A stretch of DNA of 64,000 nt from Heterotrichella gracilis (lineage: Eukaryota > Sar > Xanthophyceae > Tribonematales > Xanthonemataceae): positions 124,001 through 188,000 of the forward strand of contig JAULBX010030263.1 of the NCBI GenBank assembly GCA_032358255.1, written 5' to 3'. This document shows positions 11,094 to 23,299 of this stretch, one piece after another. The notes below the pieces were generated by a model. It searched no databases. It was given only the letters and a program-made list of their open reading frames with translations, and was not told where the DNA came from. Position numbers and translations under genes: made by a program. Position 1 is the first letter of the stretch; each line of letters opens with the position of its first letter.

Positions 11094-14000
11094 ATGGCGG
11101 ACACCGAGGAGCCCGGCATCCCACTGGTGCCTGGCAAGGCACCAGGGTTCGACTCAGACCTGTATGGAAGCGCCACAGGGGACCGTTATGCGGGCTACGA
11201 TATGTCCATCCCAGTTGGGGAGGATGGGGGCGATGGGTTGGACGACCGGGAACGGGCCATGGCAAGGTACGTTTTGGCGTTGCATAGTGCATGCATATGG
11301 GCCATCATGCCCTCCTTCTGGTTTTTGCTTGCAAGCAGGAGCCACGGACAGCTTGATGACGCTGGTTTTCCACTGCAGTAAACTGGCTTCCTTCTCCGCG
11401 CCCAAGAGCGTCCTGAACGACCTGCCAGTGGGGGAGGTGGATGACCAGGGCTTTGCCCGGCCGTCCCGAATCATAGACCGGGAGGACGACTACAGGAAGC
11501 GGCGGCTGAACAGGGTAATCTCCCCGGACCGCAACGATGCGTTTGCCATGGGGGACAAAACCCCAGACGGGCGGGTGCGGACCTATGCTGATGTCATGCG
11601 GGAGCAGCAGCTGGCCAGGGAGAAGGACAACACCCTTGCCAACATCGCAGCCAAGAAGCGGGCAGAGGAGGAGGAGCTTGAGGCTGCCAACCTGGACAAG
11701 CCCACCAAGGCATCAGCTGGTGCAGCCCCCCTGCCCCCACCCCCGGCAGCTGTTGGGGACAAGCGCAGGAACCGCTGGGACGCAACCCAAGACGCCGATG
11801 CGTAAGCCACGGCACCCTACTGTGCACCTTGCGGCCTTCCCTGTTGATGTGCTGTGGAAGCAGCTGCAGCACTAGTTTTACAGCAACGCAATGCATACAC
11901 ATCAAGCCCATATCAGCCCAGCTGTAATAATCAGTCGCACAGTGCCACAGTCAGCCATATACCAAAGAGGGATGCACTGCCACCACCAAAGCACCACATA
12001 CATGCACACACACTACCCTCACGCACCAACACACTGCCCTAAACCAGCCACCCACCCTCAATTACCCCTTTGCACCACCTCACCCACCGCCCACCTCCCA
12101 CAGGAAAAAGGCAAAGTCGTCCGACTGGGACGCGGTGGAGGCCACGCCAGCTGTCAGCCGATGGGACGCGACACCTGGCGGCGCCACACCCAGCGCCACA
12201 CCGGGCCGCTGGGATGCGACACCTGGCGCAGGCTCCCGCTGGGACGCCACCCCTGCTGCGGGTGCCACGGGTGCCACGCCCAGGCGAAACAGATGGGACT
12301 CAACGCCGTCTGCGGTACGCAACCTGCAGCATACCCTTTTTGCGTAAATAAATGAAGCACAGCTCAGGTACTGGGCATTTTACCTTCTAGAAGCAGAGAG
12401 AGGGTGTGGAGGGGGAGCAAATGCACAGGACCTTATTGCACCGCAAGTAGGACATCTTGCACACCGCAAGGGAAAACTGCAAAATAAAATATTAAATCTT
12501 AGGGTAGACGTCCATCACAACCCTGCCTGTTATGCACCTAAACCAGGGTGTAACAGCGCCAACAGACAAACATCATATGCAAACCGCTGCGCATTGCTCC
12601 TAACCCTCAGCTTGCATCTTACACGCGCTCCCCTGTGTAGGTTGAGCCAGGCTCGACACCGGGCTGGGGTGGCGGCGCCACGCCTGCCGCAGTGGGCGCG
12701 ACACCCACACCAGCCCGCGGGCGGTCGAGGTGGGATGAGACCCCTGTGGGGGCAGGGGGAGGGGCCGGCGGCGGCGGTGGGCAGGCGCAATATGGGGCCA
12801 CTCCCATGGTTGGCGCCACGCCCATGATGACGCCAGGATTCGGTACGCTGGCCCCCTCCCACGCACACCAATGATGCCTAGCTGGCCTGATTCACCTTAG
12901 TCAAGGGGTAGCTGCACATGGGTGAGCATCGCTGTGATGAGGGCGCATTTCCAGCCATGGACTATTCTCAGACATGCTTTTGTCACTGTATGTGCCCTAC
13001 CCTTTATGGCAATATGCATTACAAACCCTAATAACCTGGCATGGCTTGGACTGCTTATTTGGCTGGAACACGTGCAACTGACTAAATACCATGGCGTGGC
13101 AGGCAAGTACCTCTCATCCCTACCTAATTACGGAGGGCATTGATGGGTATGAAGGTGTTTTTTCCTGACAAAGGTTCTACCCCCTTGCAGGCGTGACCCC
13201 CATGGGCGGCATGGGCATGGAGACCCCCAGCCCCTCCTCGATGCAAAACGTGCCCCTCACCGCCGAACAGTACCAGTCCATGCGCTGGGAGCGAGAGATC
13301 GAGGAGCGCAACAAGTTCCTGTCAGACGAGGAGCTAGACACCATGATGCCCACAGAGGGGTACAAGGTGCTGGAGCCGCCCGCGGGCTACGCCCCGGTCC
13401 GCACCCCGGCCCGCAAGCTGATGGCCACGCCCACGCCCATTGGAGGTACCCCACTGTACCAGATCCCTGATGAGGACCGGGGCCAGATGTTTGATGTGCC
13501 CCAGGCGCTGGAGGGGCTGCCTGACCTCAAGCCCGAGGATCACCAGTACTTTGGCAAGCTGCTCAAGGTGCGGGGTCGGGTCAGGGTGGAACGGTTAGGG
13601 TTTTGTGGCGCCAGGGTGCAGTCGATAGGGAATTCAAGCGCAGGTTTTGGGGATTGACAGCGCATTGGGGAGCCGCTGCATTGCATCCCTTTAGTATTAT
13701 ATGCTCCTCAAAGGTGCCCGATTTCTGCGCCCCAGCATATTCTGATCATCACATGTGGTTGGAGCGTTGTTATACAACGCCTAACCCCTCCGTAAGAGGA
13801 TGAAGACCCTCAACCCTAGCCCTAACCCTCAACCTACCTCCCCCAAGAAGGTTGATGAAAACCCTAGCCCTCAACCCTACGCCCTGCCTTCCCCCAGGAG
13901 GTGGACGAGAACGAGATGACTGGGGAGGAGGCCAAGGAGCGCAAGATCATGAAGCTGCTGCTCAAGGTGAAGAACGGCACCCCCCCGCAGCGCAAGTCCG

Positions 14001-17000
14001 CCCTGCGTCAGCTCACAGACAAAGCCAGGGACTTTGGCGCTGGCCCGCTGTTCAACCAGATCCTGCCGCTGCTCATGTCGCCCACACTGGAGGACCAGGA
14101 GAGGCATCTGCTGGTCAAGGTCATCGACAGGGTGCTGTTCAAGTGAGTGGGCGGTGGGAGTGGGTCGGTGGGTGTGGGGGGGAGGCGTGGTGCCTCGGCC
14201 ATGGGTGGGGAGGGGCGCGTGCTGCTGTGTGTGTATTCTCATCCTTGGCACCATTTGAAGTGTCGGCATGTGTGGTCATCAACACGATATGGTTGGCGTG
14301 GATGTGGGTTCAGCGACACTTGTGTAGTGGATTGTCACAACGTCAGGTGCACAGGGGTGCCATTGCTGCCTCCCCAGTCCCCGTCGAACCCCAAGTAAAA
14401 TCCCTAGGGCTTTGAACCCTAAACCCTACCCCCCCACCCGCAGGCTGGACGAGCTGGTGCGCCCCTTTGTGCACAAGATCCTGGTGGTCATCGAGCCCCT
14501 GCTGATTGACGAGGACTACTACGCGCGCGTGGAGGGGCGGGAGATCATCGCCAACCTCTCAAAGGCAGCGGGCCTAGCCACCATGATCGCCGCCATGCGC
14601 CCCGACATCGACAACATCGATGAGTACGTGCGCAACACCACCGCGCGTGCCTTCTCGGTGGTGGCCTCGGCGCTGGGGATCCCCGCGCTGCTGCCCTTTT
14701 TGAAGGCGGTGTGCCAGAGCAAGAAGTCGTGGCAGGCGCGGCATACAGGCATTAAGATTGTGCAGCAGATTGCCATCCTCATGGGCTGCGCGGTGCTCCC
14801 CCACCTCAAGTCGCTGGTGGACATCGTCAAGCACGGGCTGGTGGACGAGAACCAAAAGGTGCGGGGTTTAGGGTTTACGGTGTAGGGCTGATGTTGCAGG
14901 CAAGATGTGCCATGGCATTGGTTTAAGTAGCGCATGCTCATGTCGCTTTCAAATCCTGCTGACGAACCATTCAGGGATGCAAGGACAGGGTGAAGTGGGT
15001 AATGCCTGTGCAAGGCTTGCTGCTAATTTAGCTGTACCGTTGGAATGTATGCAAGTATTACGACCTGCTGACACGCACACCTGCCCCACCCCTAGGTGAA
15101 AACCATCACTGCGCTAACGGTGGCGGCCTTGGCGGAGGCGGCTGCGCCCTACGGCATTGAGAGCTTTGACGACGTGCTGGAGCCGCTGTGGAAGGGGATT
15201 CGGCTGCTGAGGGGCAAGGTGCTGGCGGCGTTCCTCAAGGCAATTGGTGCGTGGCGGTGATTGGGAAGGGGGGTTGGTGGCGCATGCTGGTGGTGGTTAC
15301 GTGGGGTGTGTTAAGGGGGATCCCAGTGATGGATAGGGGTGGGGAAGAGGTATAAGGGGCCGCTGGAGGTGTGTGAGCTGGTGGGAGGGGGTTGGAGTGG
15401 ACCGGCGTTGCAGGGTCTGGTTAGAGCTTAGGATTGTCTCCACCCAGTAGCGATGTCATCACATTGCACACCTTGCCTGAAGACACTGAAACCCTGGCTG
15501 CACCCTAACCCCCCCCCCTCCCCCTATTCCCCAGGTTTTATTATCCCCCTGATGGACGCCATGTACGCCAACTACTACACGCGCGAGGTGATGGTCATCC
15601 TGGTGCGAGAGTTCCAGACGCCGGATGAGGAGATGAAGAAGATCGTGCTAAAGGTAGGGGGCAGGAGGCTGGGGACCTAGGCCATTCTGTTCGTTATCTA
15701 CAGTTCTTGCCCTTAAAGGACAGTTTGTTGTTCAAATGCATTCCAGCAGCACATGCAGATGGCAATCGCACCGTGCAGTCTGCGCTAACCAGAACTGCCT
15801 TGGCAGGCGTTTCATGGCTAGGCTCTGTACATATCTGTTATCCCTGGGCTAACGTCATGTGAGTACATGCTTATTTTCTGTCTTCATTTCTTGCCACCAG
15901 GTTGTGAAGCAGTGCGTGGGCACCGACGGCGTTGAGCCCGACTACATCCGCGCAGAGATCCTGCCTGAGTTCTTCCGCAACTTCTGGGTGCGGCGCATGG
16001 CGCTGGACAGGAGGAACTACAGGCAGCTGGTGGAGACAACGGTGGAGATTGCAAGCAAGGTGCGAAAACCCTAATGAAAAAGCTACTTGAACCCCTAAAC
16101 CCTAGATGGTGTGACCAGCTGGTGGAGATTTCCTGCAAGGTGTGGGGCTGGAATTCTATTGGGAAAACGCCACTGAACTCCTTAAAAGCCCTAGATGGTG
16201 TTGTCAGGTATCTGTGGAGCATGGTACATTGCATGAACTGTGCAACCAATTACGATGCCACAGTGAATGCAACGTAAAACAGGTTGTGAACCCTGGCTCC
16301 CACCCCACCCTCTACCTCTGAGAGAGCACTTCGTGCTTGCACTTGGCTCCCTGGGTGCCCTACTGTTTTGGCATGCCCCCCACTCCTGCTCCTCATCCCC
16401 ACCCGCCCATTCCCCAGGTTGGCAGCGCCGACATCATCTCTCGGGTGGTTGAGGACCTGAAGGACGAGTCGGAGCCCTACCGGCGCATGGTCATGGAGTC
16501 GATAGACAAGGTGGTGCAGGCGCAGGGCACAGCCAACGTGGATGCGCGGCTCGAGGAGGTGCTCATCGATGGCATCCTGTACGCCTTCCAGGAGCAGGTG
16601 TCGGATGACGCCAACGTGATGCTCAACGGGTTTGGGACGGTGATCAACGCGCTGGGTGAGTGGTGGGGAGTGTGGGGGGATCGTGTGTGGGGGATTGGGG
16701 ATGGTGATCGCTGTGATGTGCCTGTACTGACAAACCCTGAAGCCCCTCTTCATAGAAAACAGCAGAATGAAACAGAAGAAGCATGTTGCAAAATGGATGA
16801 TGTGTAGCCTGCTGCGGCAGCCTGACTCGCATTCGATGTTCCTCTCATTGCGCGGTGGACCTGATGCACTCCTCTCATCATTCTTGGATGCCTTGTTGAA
16901 TAGGCCCCCCTCCAACAGGCCTATTCCCTGTCTTGGAATAGCGCCCTTGCATCCCTTCCTCCCTCTCACACTCAAACCCCTCCCCTCCCCTCCCAGGCAA

Positions 17001-19523
17001 GCGCGCCAAGCCCTACCTGCCCCAGATCTGCGGGACCATCAAGTGGCGCCTGAACAACAAGAGCGCAAAGATCAGGCAGCAGGCCGCGGACCTCATTGCG
17101 CGCATTGCGGTGGTCATGAAGGTGAGGGTTTTGGGGGGATTTGCAGGTCATGTTTGTATGCATTGCCGTCATCACTGAGGCGAAGGGGGAACCGGGGGGT
17201 GCATGCGGAGGGGCCCATGCTGGTGTGCATTGTCCACGTGACTTGCAACACCTCGCAACCCTCGCTCACCCAGATTATCACCCCACCCGCACACTAACCC
17301 TGCCGTGTGACGCATCCGCCGTTGACCTGCATTGCCCACTCGCGCGCCACCTTCTGGCCTTACATTTGAAAAGCCACCCACCCACTCCCCCTCCCTCCCC
17401 TTGCCCCAGGCGTGCGACGAGGAGAAGCTGCTTGGCCACCTGGGTGTGGTACTGTACGAGTACCTGGGGGAGGAGTACCCCGAGGTGCTTGGCTCCATCC
17501 TGGGTGCGCTCAAGTCCATCGTGAACGTGGTGGGCATGACCAAGATGACGCCGCCCATCAAGGACCTGCTGCCGCGACTCACGCCGGTGCTCAAGAACAG
17601 GTGGGGGTGGCGGAGGGGGCGGTGCTGTGATGGTGGGTGGTGGATTGCCTGACAGAGGATGTTGCCGGCCATCCACGGAAAAATTAAATAGCTTGTATAT
17701 CGGACCCCATTTCTTCATGCTAAGTCCCTGGAGTGCCTCTGCTGTATTGAATGTACTTTACTTTACTTGTGTTTGGCTGTTAACCCCTCGCACCCTCCTC
17801 ATTACCCTAACAAAACCCCTACCCCATCCACGCCTTTGCAGGCACGAGAAGGTGCAGGAGAACTGCATCGACCTGGTGGGGCGCATCGCGGACAGGGGCG
17901 CAGAGTTTGTGCCTGCGCGTGAGTGGATGCGGATCTGCTTTGAGCTGCTGGAGATGCTCAAGGCGCACAAGAAGGGCATCCGGCGCGCCACCGTCAACAC
18001 CTTTGGCTACATCGCAAAGGCAATAGGACCCCAGGTGGGTGGATCAAAGATCAGTAAATGGGAATCACAGCGCCAGGATAGACCTGCCTGGGCATGCTGG
18101 CTCATCTGGCAATGTTGCTAGAGTGTCCTTGCATGTAACGGCAGCGCGTGATTTGCCAGGATCTTTTCAACCAGTGCTGTGTGCCCTGGTACCTTCCCGG
18201 TGCATCGCCATGACCCACACCCGACATCACACACCCCACCACCCTGCTCAAGCTCCTCTAGGTTTCACATGCACCACACCTATCCACCCGCTCACACACC
18301 CTACTCCCTCACATACCCCACCCTACATACTCACACCCCCCACCCCTTCACCTCCCGCAGGACGTGCTTGTGACCCTGCTGAACAACCTCAAGGTCCAGG
18401 AGCGCCAGAACCGCGTGTGCACCACTGTGGCCATTGCCATTGTGGCGGAGACCTGCTCCCCCTTCACGGTGCTGCCTGCGCTGATGAATGAGTACAAGGT
18501 GCCCGAGCTGAACGTGCAGAACGGGGTGCTCAAGGCGCTGAGCTTCATGTTTGAGTACATCGGGGAGATGGGCAAGGACTACATCTATGCGGGTGGGTTG
18601 CAGGGCCCTGTGGGGTGGTCGACCTATTAGCCATGTGGGAAATGAATGATGCAATGTACAGTAACTTGATCCTTGCAGCTTCTACCCTGGTTTAGCACTG
18701 AATCAAGAGTGTGGTAGTGCATTTCACGCAAACACAGTCAGGTTAGTCAGCATTGCACATGCGCTTTGCATGTGATGCTGTAGGTACGTACTGGAGTATG
18801 TATGCTGGTGTTCCTTGACATGCGATGATCACATGAAAGCCGCTGACGCCAGTTTGCTCCTCCTGCAGTTGCCCCCCTGCTGGAGGACGCGCTCATGGAC
18901 CGCGACCTGGTCCATCGCCAGACCGCCGCCAGCGTGGTCCAGCACCTGGCGCTGGGCGTGGCGGGCCTGAGCTGCGAGGACGCGCTGCTGCACCTGCTGA
19001 ACTACGTGTGGCCAAACATCTTTGAGGTGTCGCCGCACCTGGTGCAGGCGGTGACGGGGGCCATCGACGGGTGCAGGGTGGCGCTGGGGCCGGCCATCGT
19101 GCTGCAGTATGTGCTGCAGGTGCGGAGGGTCCCCCTGCATGTTTGGGCTCTGGGTTCTCCCCTGTCTTGCATCTGCATCCTTTCTGATGTGCGGATGTGT
19201 TTCGGGGCTTCACCATCTTGACATGCATGATTCGGGTGATGGGTTATTATTGCAGTTGTGATTGTTGATTGTAAATAATTTTGTACTTTTGCAAGTGCCA
19301 TTTACAGTAGTAAGTATAATATGAAACATGGCAATCATTGTGACGGTGATTGTGTGTGGTGCAGGGTCTGTTCCACCCTGCGCGGCGCGTGCGTGAGACC
19401 TACTGGAAGCTGTACAACAACCTGTACATAGGGGCGCAGGACGCGCTGGTGGCCAGCTTCCCGCGCCTGGAGGATGATGGGATCAACACATACACGCGGC
19501 ACGAGCTGGATGTGTTTGTGTGA
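11094..19523 (+). CDS. SF3B1: Splicing factor 3B subunit 1 (SF3b155)
   Basis: Core HEAT-repeat scaffold of the U2 snRNP SF3b complex, which clamps the branch-site duplex during spliceosome assembly. Seventeen exons close exactly to 1288 codons (1287 aa; human 1304): 11094-11266, 11379-11801, 12104-12314, 12641-12842, 13191-13567, 13898-14142, 14444-14858, 15096-15246, 15535-15653, 15901-16059, 16418-16655, 16997-17121, 17410-17600, 17842-18034, 18361-18592, 18869-19119 and 19365-19523. Exons 2-4 carry the Trp-containing RWDxTP repeats (U2AF-ligand motifs, CDK-type TP sites). Exon 5 has [20 protein letters not shown], the block near the p14 contact. HEAT repeats fill the rest. The residue equivalent to human K700 is Lys in ENQKVKT, with an intron inside that motif. 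The pladienolide-site residues R1074 and V1078 (IRRATVNTF) are conserved. Confidence 0.98.
13783..13915 (+). repeat. Tandem copies of an exon start in SF3B1 intron 5
   Basis: The exon 6 start (CCCCCAG, then GAGGTGGACGAGAAC at 13898) is preceded by two degenerate copies. One is CCCCCAAGAAGGTTGATGAAAAC near 13840; the other is CCGTAAGAGGATGAAGACC near 13790. The units are about 50 bases and are joined by telomere-like ACCCTAGCCCTCAACCCT words. Confidence 0.65.
16021..16217 (+). repeat. Tandem copy of exon end plus donor in SF3B1 intron 10
   Basis: Exon 10 ends CAGCTGGTGGAGAC...GCAAGCAAG with donor at 16060. A copy reading CCAGCTGGTGGAGATT, then CTGCAAG and GT at 16140, follows 80 bases later. 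The flanking CCCTAGATGGTGT is also repeated (near 16101 and 16191), so the duplicated unit spans the splice site. Confidence 0.8.
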
Positions 19524-20607
19524 GGGGAGGAGGAAGATTGGGGGGGGAGAAGGGCGCTTTGCTGAGGGAGGATCCAATGCGGTGGTGCAGCTAGGGTTTA
19601 TACCCTAATCCTGCAGCTGTGTGTGCGGCGGGGGAGGATGGGTTGGGTTGGGTAAGGGTACTGGCGCTGGTGTAGTACTCATGGGTTACTGGGACGGGCA
19701 TTTGGGGGACCCTTTTTAGCCGTTGATTTGAACATTATCAACCTTCGACCTAGAAAAGGTCAGGAGGTTATGGGGACGGGGCATTAATGGGCAGCAGCGT
19801 GGGCATGGGATCGGTTTGCTGCCACTGCCACTTCGCATATCACGGGGGGGTTGGGATGATCATTCAGGGCTCCGTGGTGCGCGGCTGTGAGTTAAAAAAA
19901 AAACTGCTTTCCATGCAGTTGAAGTGCTGCATCTGATTTTTAAGATCAATCTTTTTTTAGCGCAGTGCACTGCTAGGGTCAGCGAGATGCAATCATTGAT
20001 ACCCATGAGAGGCAGAGCTGGGTGCCTGTGCCATGCTACCAACTAGTTTACAAAATTTACAACTTGCATGTTCCACTCAGTGGCTCAGTTGAAAAATATT
20101 TCCAGTACACTACGTGATGATTTTTCTGTGGACAGCCTGTCAGTGAGCGTCCTATTGTAATCAATCAATTGCCCCATGCGAGTGTCAACATACCCAATGA
20201 TTGGTCACCAAAATTTCAACTGCTACCGAGGCAGCAACAGGCCGGCAATTGATGAACATTTGACAGGTCACCTTGGCAGACTCTTGCTGTCAGCCAGTGA
20301 GTAACCTTGCCTGGCATTGTTTCTCAGTCCTGAGTGCGCGCTGCTGCAGTGCCTGGGCCAAAGCTGCTACAGTGCAGTCCAGAGTGGCCAGGACTGTGCA
20401 GACACTTGTCAATAATCATGAATACAATGTATTCATGCTCTGATGTCATCAGATCATCACGATTATCGTATCATACGGCAATTATGCATCTTTATTAGCT
20501 ACTAGCAACTTGGCAACTAAGTTTGACATTTGCGCCCCAACTAAGTTTGAGAGTTGCACCCGCTGCTGACAATGTGGCCCAAACAAGCAGGGCCATGGAC
20601 TGGGCAG
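19524..20607. other. Convergent intergenic region after SF3B1
   Basis: No supported gene. It should hold the SF3B1 3' UTR; a TGTAA word occurs near 20155. Two AACTAAGTTTGA copies lie near 20515 and 20540. Confidence 0.45.
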
Positions 20608-22684
20608 TCACAACTCTGCCTTCAAACGGTTACCGGCACTGTCTGCTGCTGCAGGCACGATGACAGTGCCTGCCTTCCTTGCTGCGCCCAGCTGCTCATC
20701 ATGAACCTTGCCTCCAGGCTGCTGTTGCTCCTGCTCACTGCTGGTTTGCTCAGCTTCAGCAGGCCCCCCATCCTCTCCCTCCGCCCCCAGCTGCCTCCCC
20801 AGCACCTGCTCTGCTTGCGCCATCAGCAACCTGCGCAATACACATATTCAAATCAAATGAGCAAATGGATAATCACGCAGTTGGTCCGTGAACAGACGCG
20901 TTGGGTGAACGGAGTCAGGAAAAATAAGAAAATACAATAAAATTAATATCTACGCAGCCTGTAGTCAGCAAAGAGGATTCAATAGCAACCTGCGCAGCTG
21001 GACAGTCATCTCCCGCAGCGCCCTCCCGGTGCTGCTCTTGGGCAGCGCGCACTTGTCCCAACCGGGGTCCAAATCCAGCTTGATGGGGTTGGATGCGTTG
21101 CGAATGTTGTAGATGTTGCCGCTCACCCTCCCCACGTAGTCCCCCTTGATGTTGACGTACCAGCGCCCGTCGATGACGTCCATGGTGCTGAGGCTGGTGC
21201 CGCGCAGCTGGGTGAAGCCCTGGTCCTCTGAAAACCTGGGGAGTGGATCAGGGTTTAGGGTTGATGGTCTAGGGTTATGCAGCTGAGGTGGAGTTACCGC
21301 CAATCCTGGGGAGGCTGCGCTAAGTGGAATGGATGAAGGCCAAGAAGGATCATGCAGGCGGGTGGTGTGCCAAGAACTGAATTGGCATGGTGGCGGGGTA
21401 GATGCATGCAGCAGTCACCATCCTAGAACTGACTGCGCTTGTGGACGCAGTGCAGGGGGAAGCAATTGACATAAAACCAACAAGCCCATGCATGCCTGAA
21501 GTGTAGTGCAAGCGGCTGGCCCCTGTAGCTATGTACATGTATGTGAACTTTAGGGCCTACCAGCACAGGTCGCTTTGCCCCCTGTGCGCCCTTGTGAGGT
21601 CGTTGAGGCACAGGTTCCACTTGGCTGCCACCATGAGCACGCGGGAGCTGATCTTGGGGTGGCCAACAAAGTCTGACTGCACCTGCACAAGGATCTTGGT
21701 GGTCTGCACCTCAAGCCCACAGTCTGCCCTGCAGGCGCACACGCAAGGGGATCCATGGGTTGACCAAAGCACAGCGACAAGCGGGGCTGCAAAAACGCAC
21801 TATGGAAGTGGTGGCAGAGAGATGGTACCCAGAGAAAGGCATGAGTGGCACAGGGTGATAGCAGGTTGCACCCTATGCAGCATGGGCTCCATCGCAAAGC
21901 ATGTACCACCATGCAAACCTGGCGAGAGCTGTCAATGTACTGTTACCTGCAGCCAAATCTGCCCCAGGCAGGAAACTCCCACGGGTATTCACACTTGTTG
22001 TCCCCGCACACGGGGTCCTTCCAGGTGGGCTTCACAATCTTGTTGGCAATGTAGTCCAGGACTTCGGCGTTGCTCTTGAAGGTGGTGTGGAGACCACCGT
22101 CTGCAAGACGGTACACAGCCATAATCAGCCTACATACTCCAGAACACTCCAGTGGACTTGATAATCAGCTCTCAGACACTACAGCATAGGTGTCTGTGTG
22201 ACCAATGGCAACCACTCAGTAGGGCATGCTTGGTTGTGGTATGGAGCAGGCATGCTGTACCTGGAGCAAGGGCTTGGCGCAGGGTAGACACCACCTCGCC
22301 CACGTTGTACGCGCTGGCTTGGAGGTAGAGTACCGCAAGGTAGGCTGCGACAAACAGGCTGTAGAGCAGCACGTTCCTGTAGTTCCTCTGTGTTTCAACA
22401 GCCTCGACCAGCAGCGCCTGCACAGCTCTCGCTATCTCCTCGTTGGTGGGTGCTGGCTTTGTGTACGCAGGTGGTGGCGTTACGTCGTTATTGGCTGCTT
22501 GCAGGGACCTCCTGTGGCCAAGTATGCTGCCTGACCGCCCGCTGACGTTGTATTGGAAGCCTGTCGAGGTGCCTGTGGCTGCTTGGTCGTCACGCAGCAA
22601 TGGGCTCCTTGTGGGCGATTTCCTTCCGGAGGTATCTCCTGTCCCGGCCCTGATCTCCCAGTTATGGTCCTCACTGTCCTCCAT
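20608..22684 (-). CDS. Single-pass membrane protein with a Cys/aromatic CxEYPWEFPAWGRFGC motif, unknown
   Basis: Not assigned to a named family. Exons on the minus strand are 22684-22261, 22100-21947, 21728-21561, 21235-20990 and 20830-20608; they join in phase to 404 aa. The first 90 residues are Ser/Thr-rich and polar. A hydrophobic helix follows (LLYSLFVAAYLAVLYLQ, about residues 105-122). The part beyond holds a Cys cluster with CEYPWEFPAWGRFGC followed by DCGLE, likely a disulfide-bonded lumenal or extracellular domain. Exon 4 looks beta-rich (DGRWYVNIKGDYVGRV). The last exon is Gln/Glu-rich. The last intron is flanked by a 13-base direct repeat; if it is retained, the protein ends instead at 20965 with LLLNPLC. 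Divergent from SRPK. Confidence 0.72.
20825..20996 (-). repeat. 13-base direct repeat bounding the last intron of the membrane protein gene
   Basis: The plus-strand word AGCAACCTGCGCA occurs at 20825-20837 and again at 20984-20996. On the coding strand it reads TGCGCAGGTTGCT and contains both the donor (CAG then GTTGCT) and the acceptor of the intron between. The donor is a poor GTTGCT. Confidence 0.75.
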
Positions 22685-23299
22685 CGGACACCAGTTTTGT
22701 TTGGGCAGTTACTCAACGCCCCGCACGCTGACTTACAGGTTAATGGTGCCTACACTGTTTTCTGTCTTGAAACACCGACTCGGCACGCAGACCACCCGTG
22801 GCATCTGAGGGATGGGGAGTCACGCGGTTTAGATTCAGTGTAAAACTGTTTGGGGGGTGCAGAGAGAGGCTGTCCATCTGATGTGTATATGCATGCCGAT
22901 ACTCGGCATGCCCCGAGGCATGTGCACTCCACCCAGTTGGAAGGGCCAACCAAGACGTGCACACTGTTTCTCTATGCATCCATGGAAACAACTGCCATAC
23001 TGTACGTTACAGCGTCCTCTGTGCTTTCCTGCACCCCAGTCTTCAGCCAAGAGCAAGACTGTATCAGGGGAGGCGAGTTTTGTTGACCGTACCCCCCTTG
23101 ATGTGTCTGGCAGCCACTTGCATGCATTGTGCCGTCGCAGATTGATGGCAACCTCTATCAGGCGTGCCCAGGTGGATGCCTGCTGTATTGTGCTATACTA
23201 GGCAATATACTAGTTTTGACAGCAGTGTCTTCGAGATATCCTGTGAGTGGCGACAATAGCGCAACCCAGAAGCATCGCTAGCTTCGTTGGCAAGTCAAG
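22685..23299. other. Divergent promoter region of membrane protein gene and SRPK
   Basis: 615 bases between two ATGs facing away from each other. No supported exon; no clear TATA box. Confidence 0.4.
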
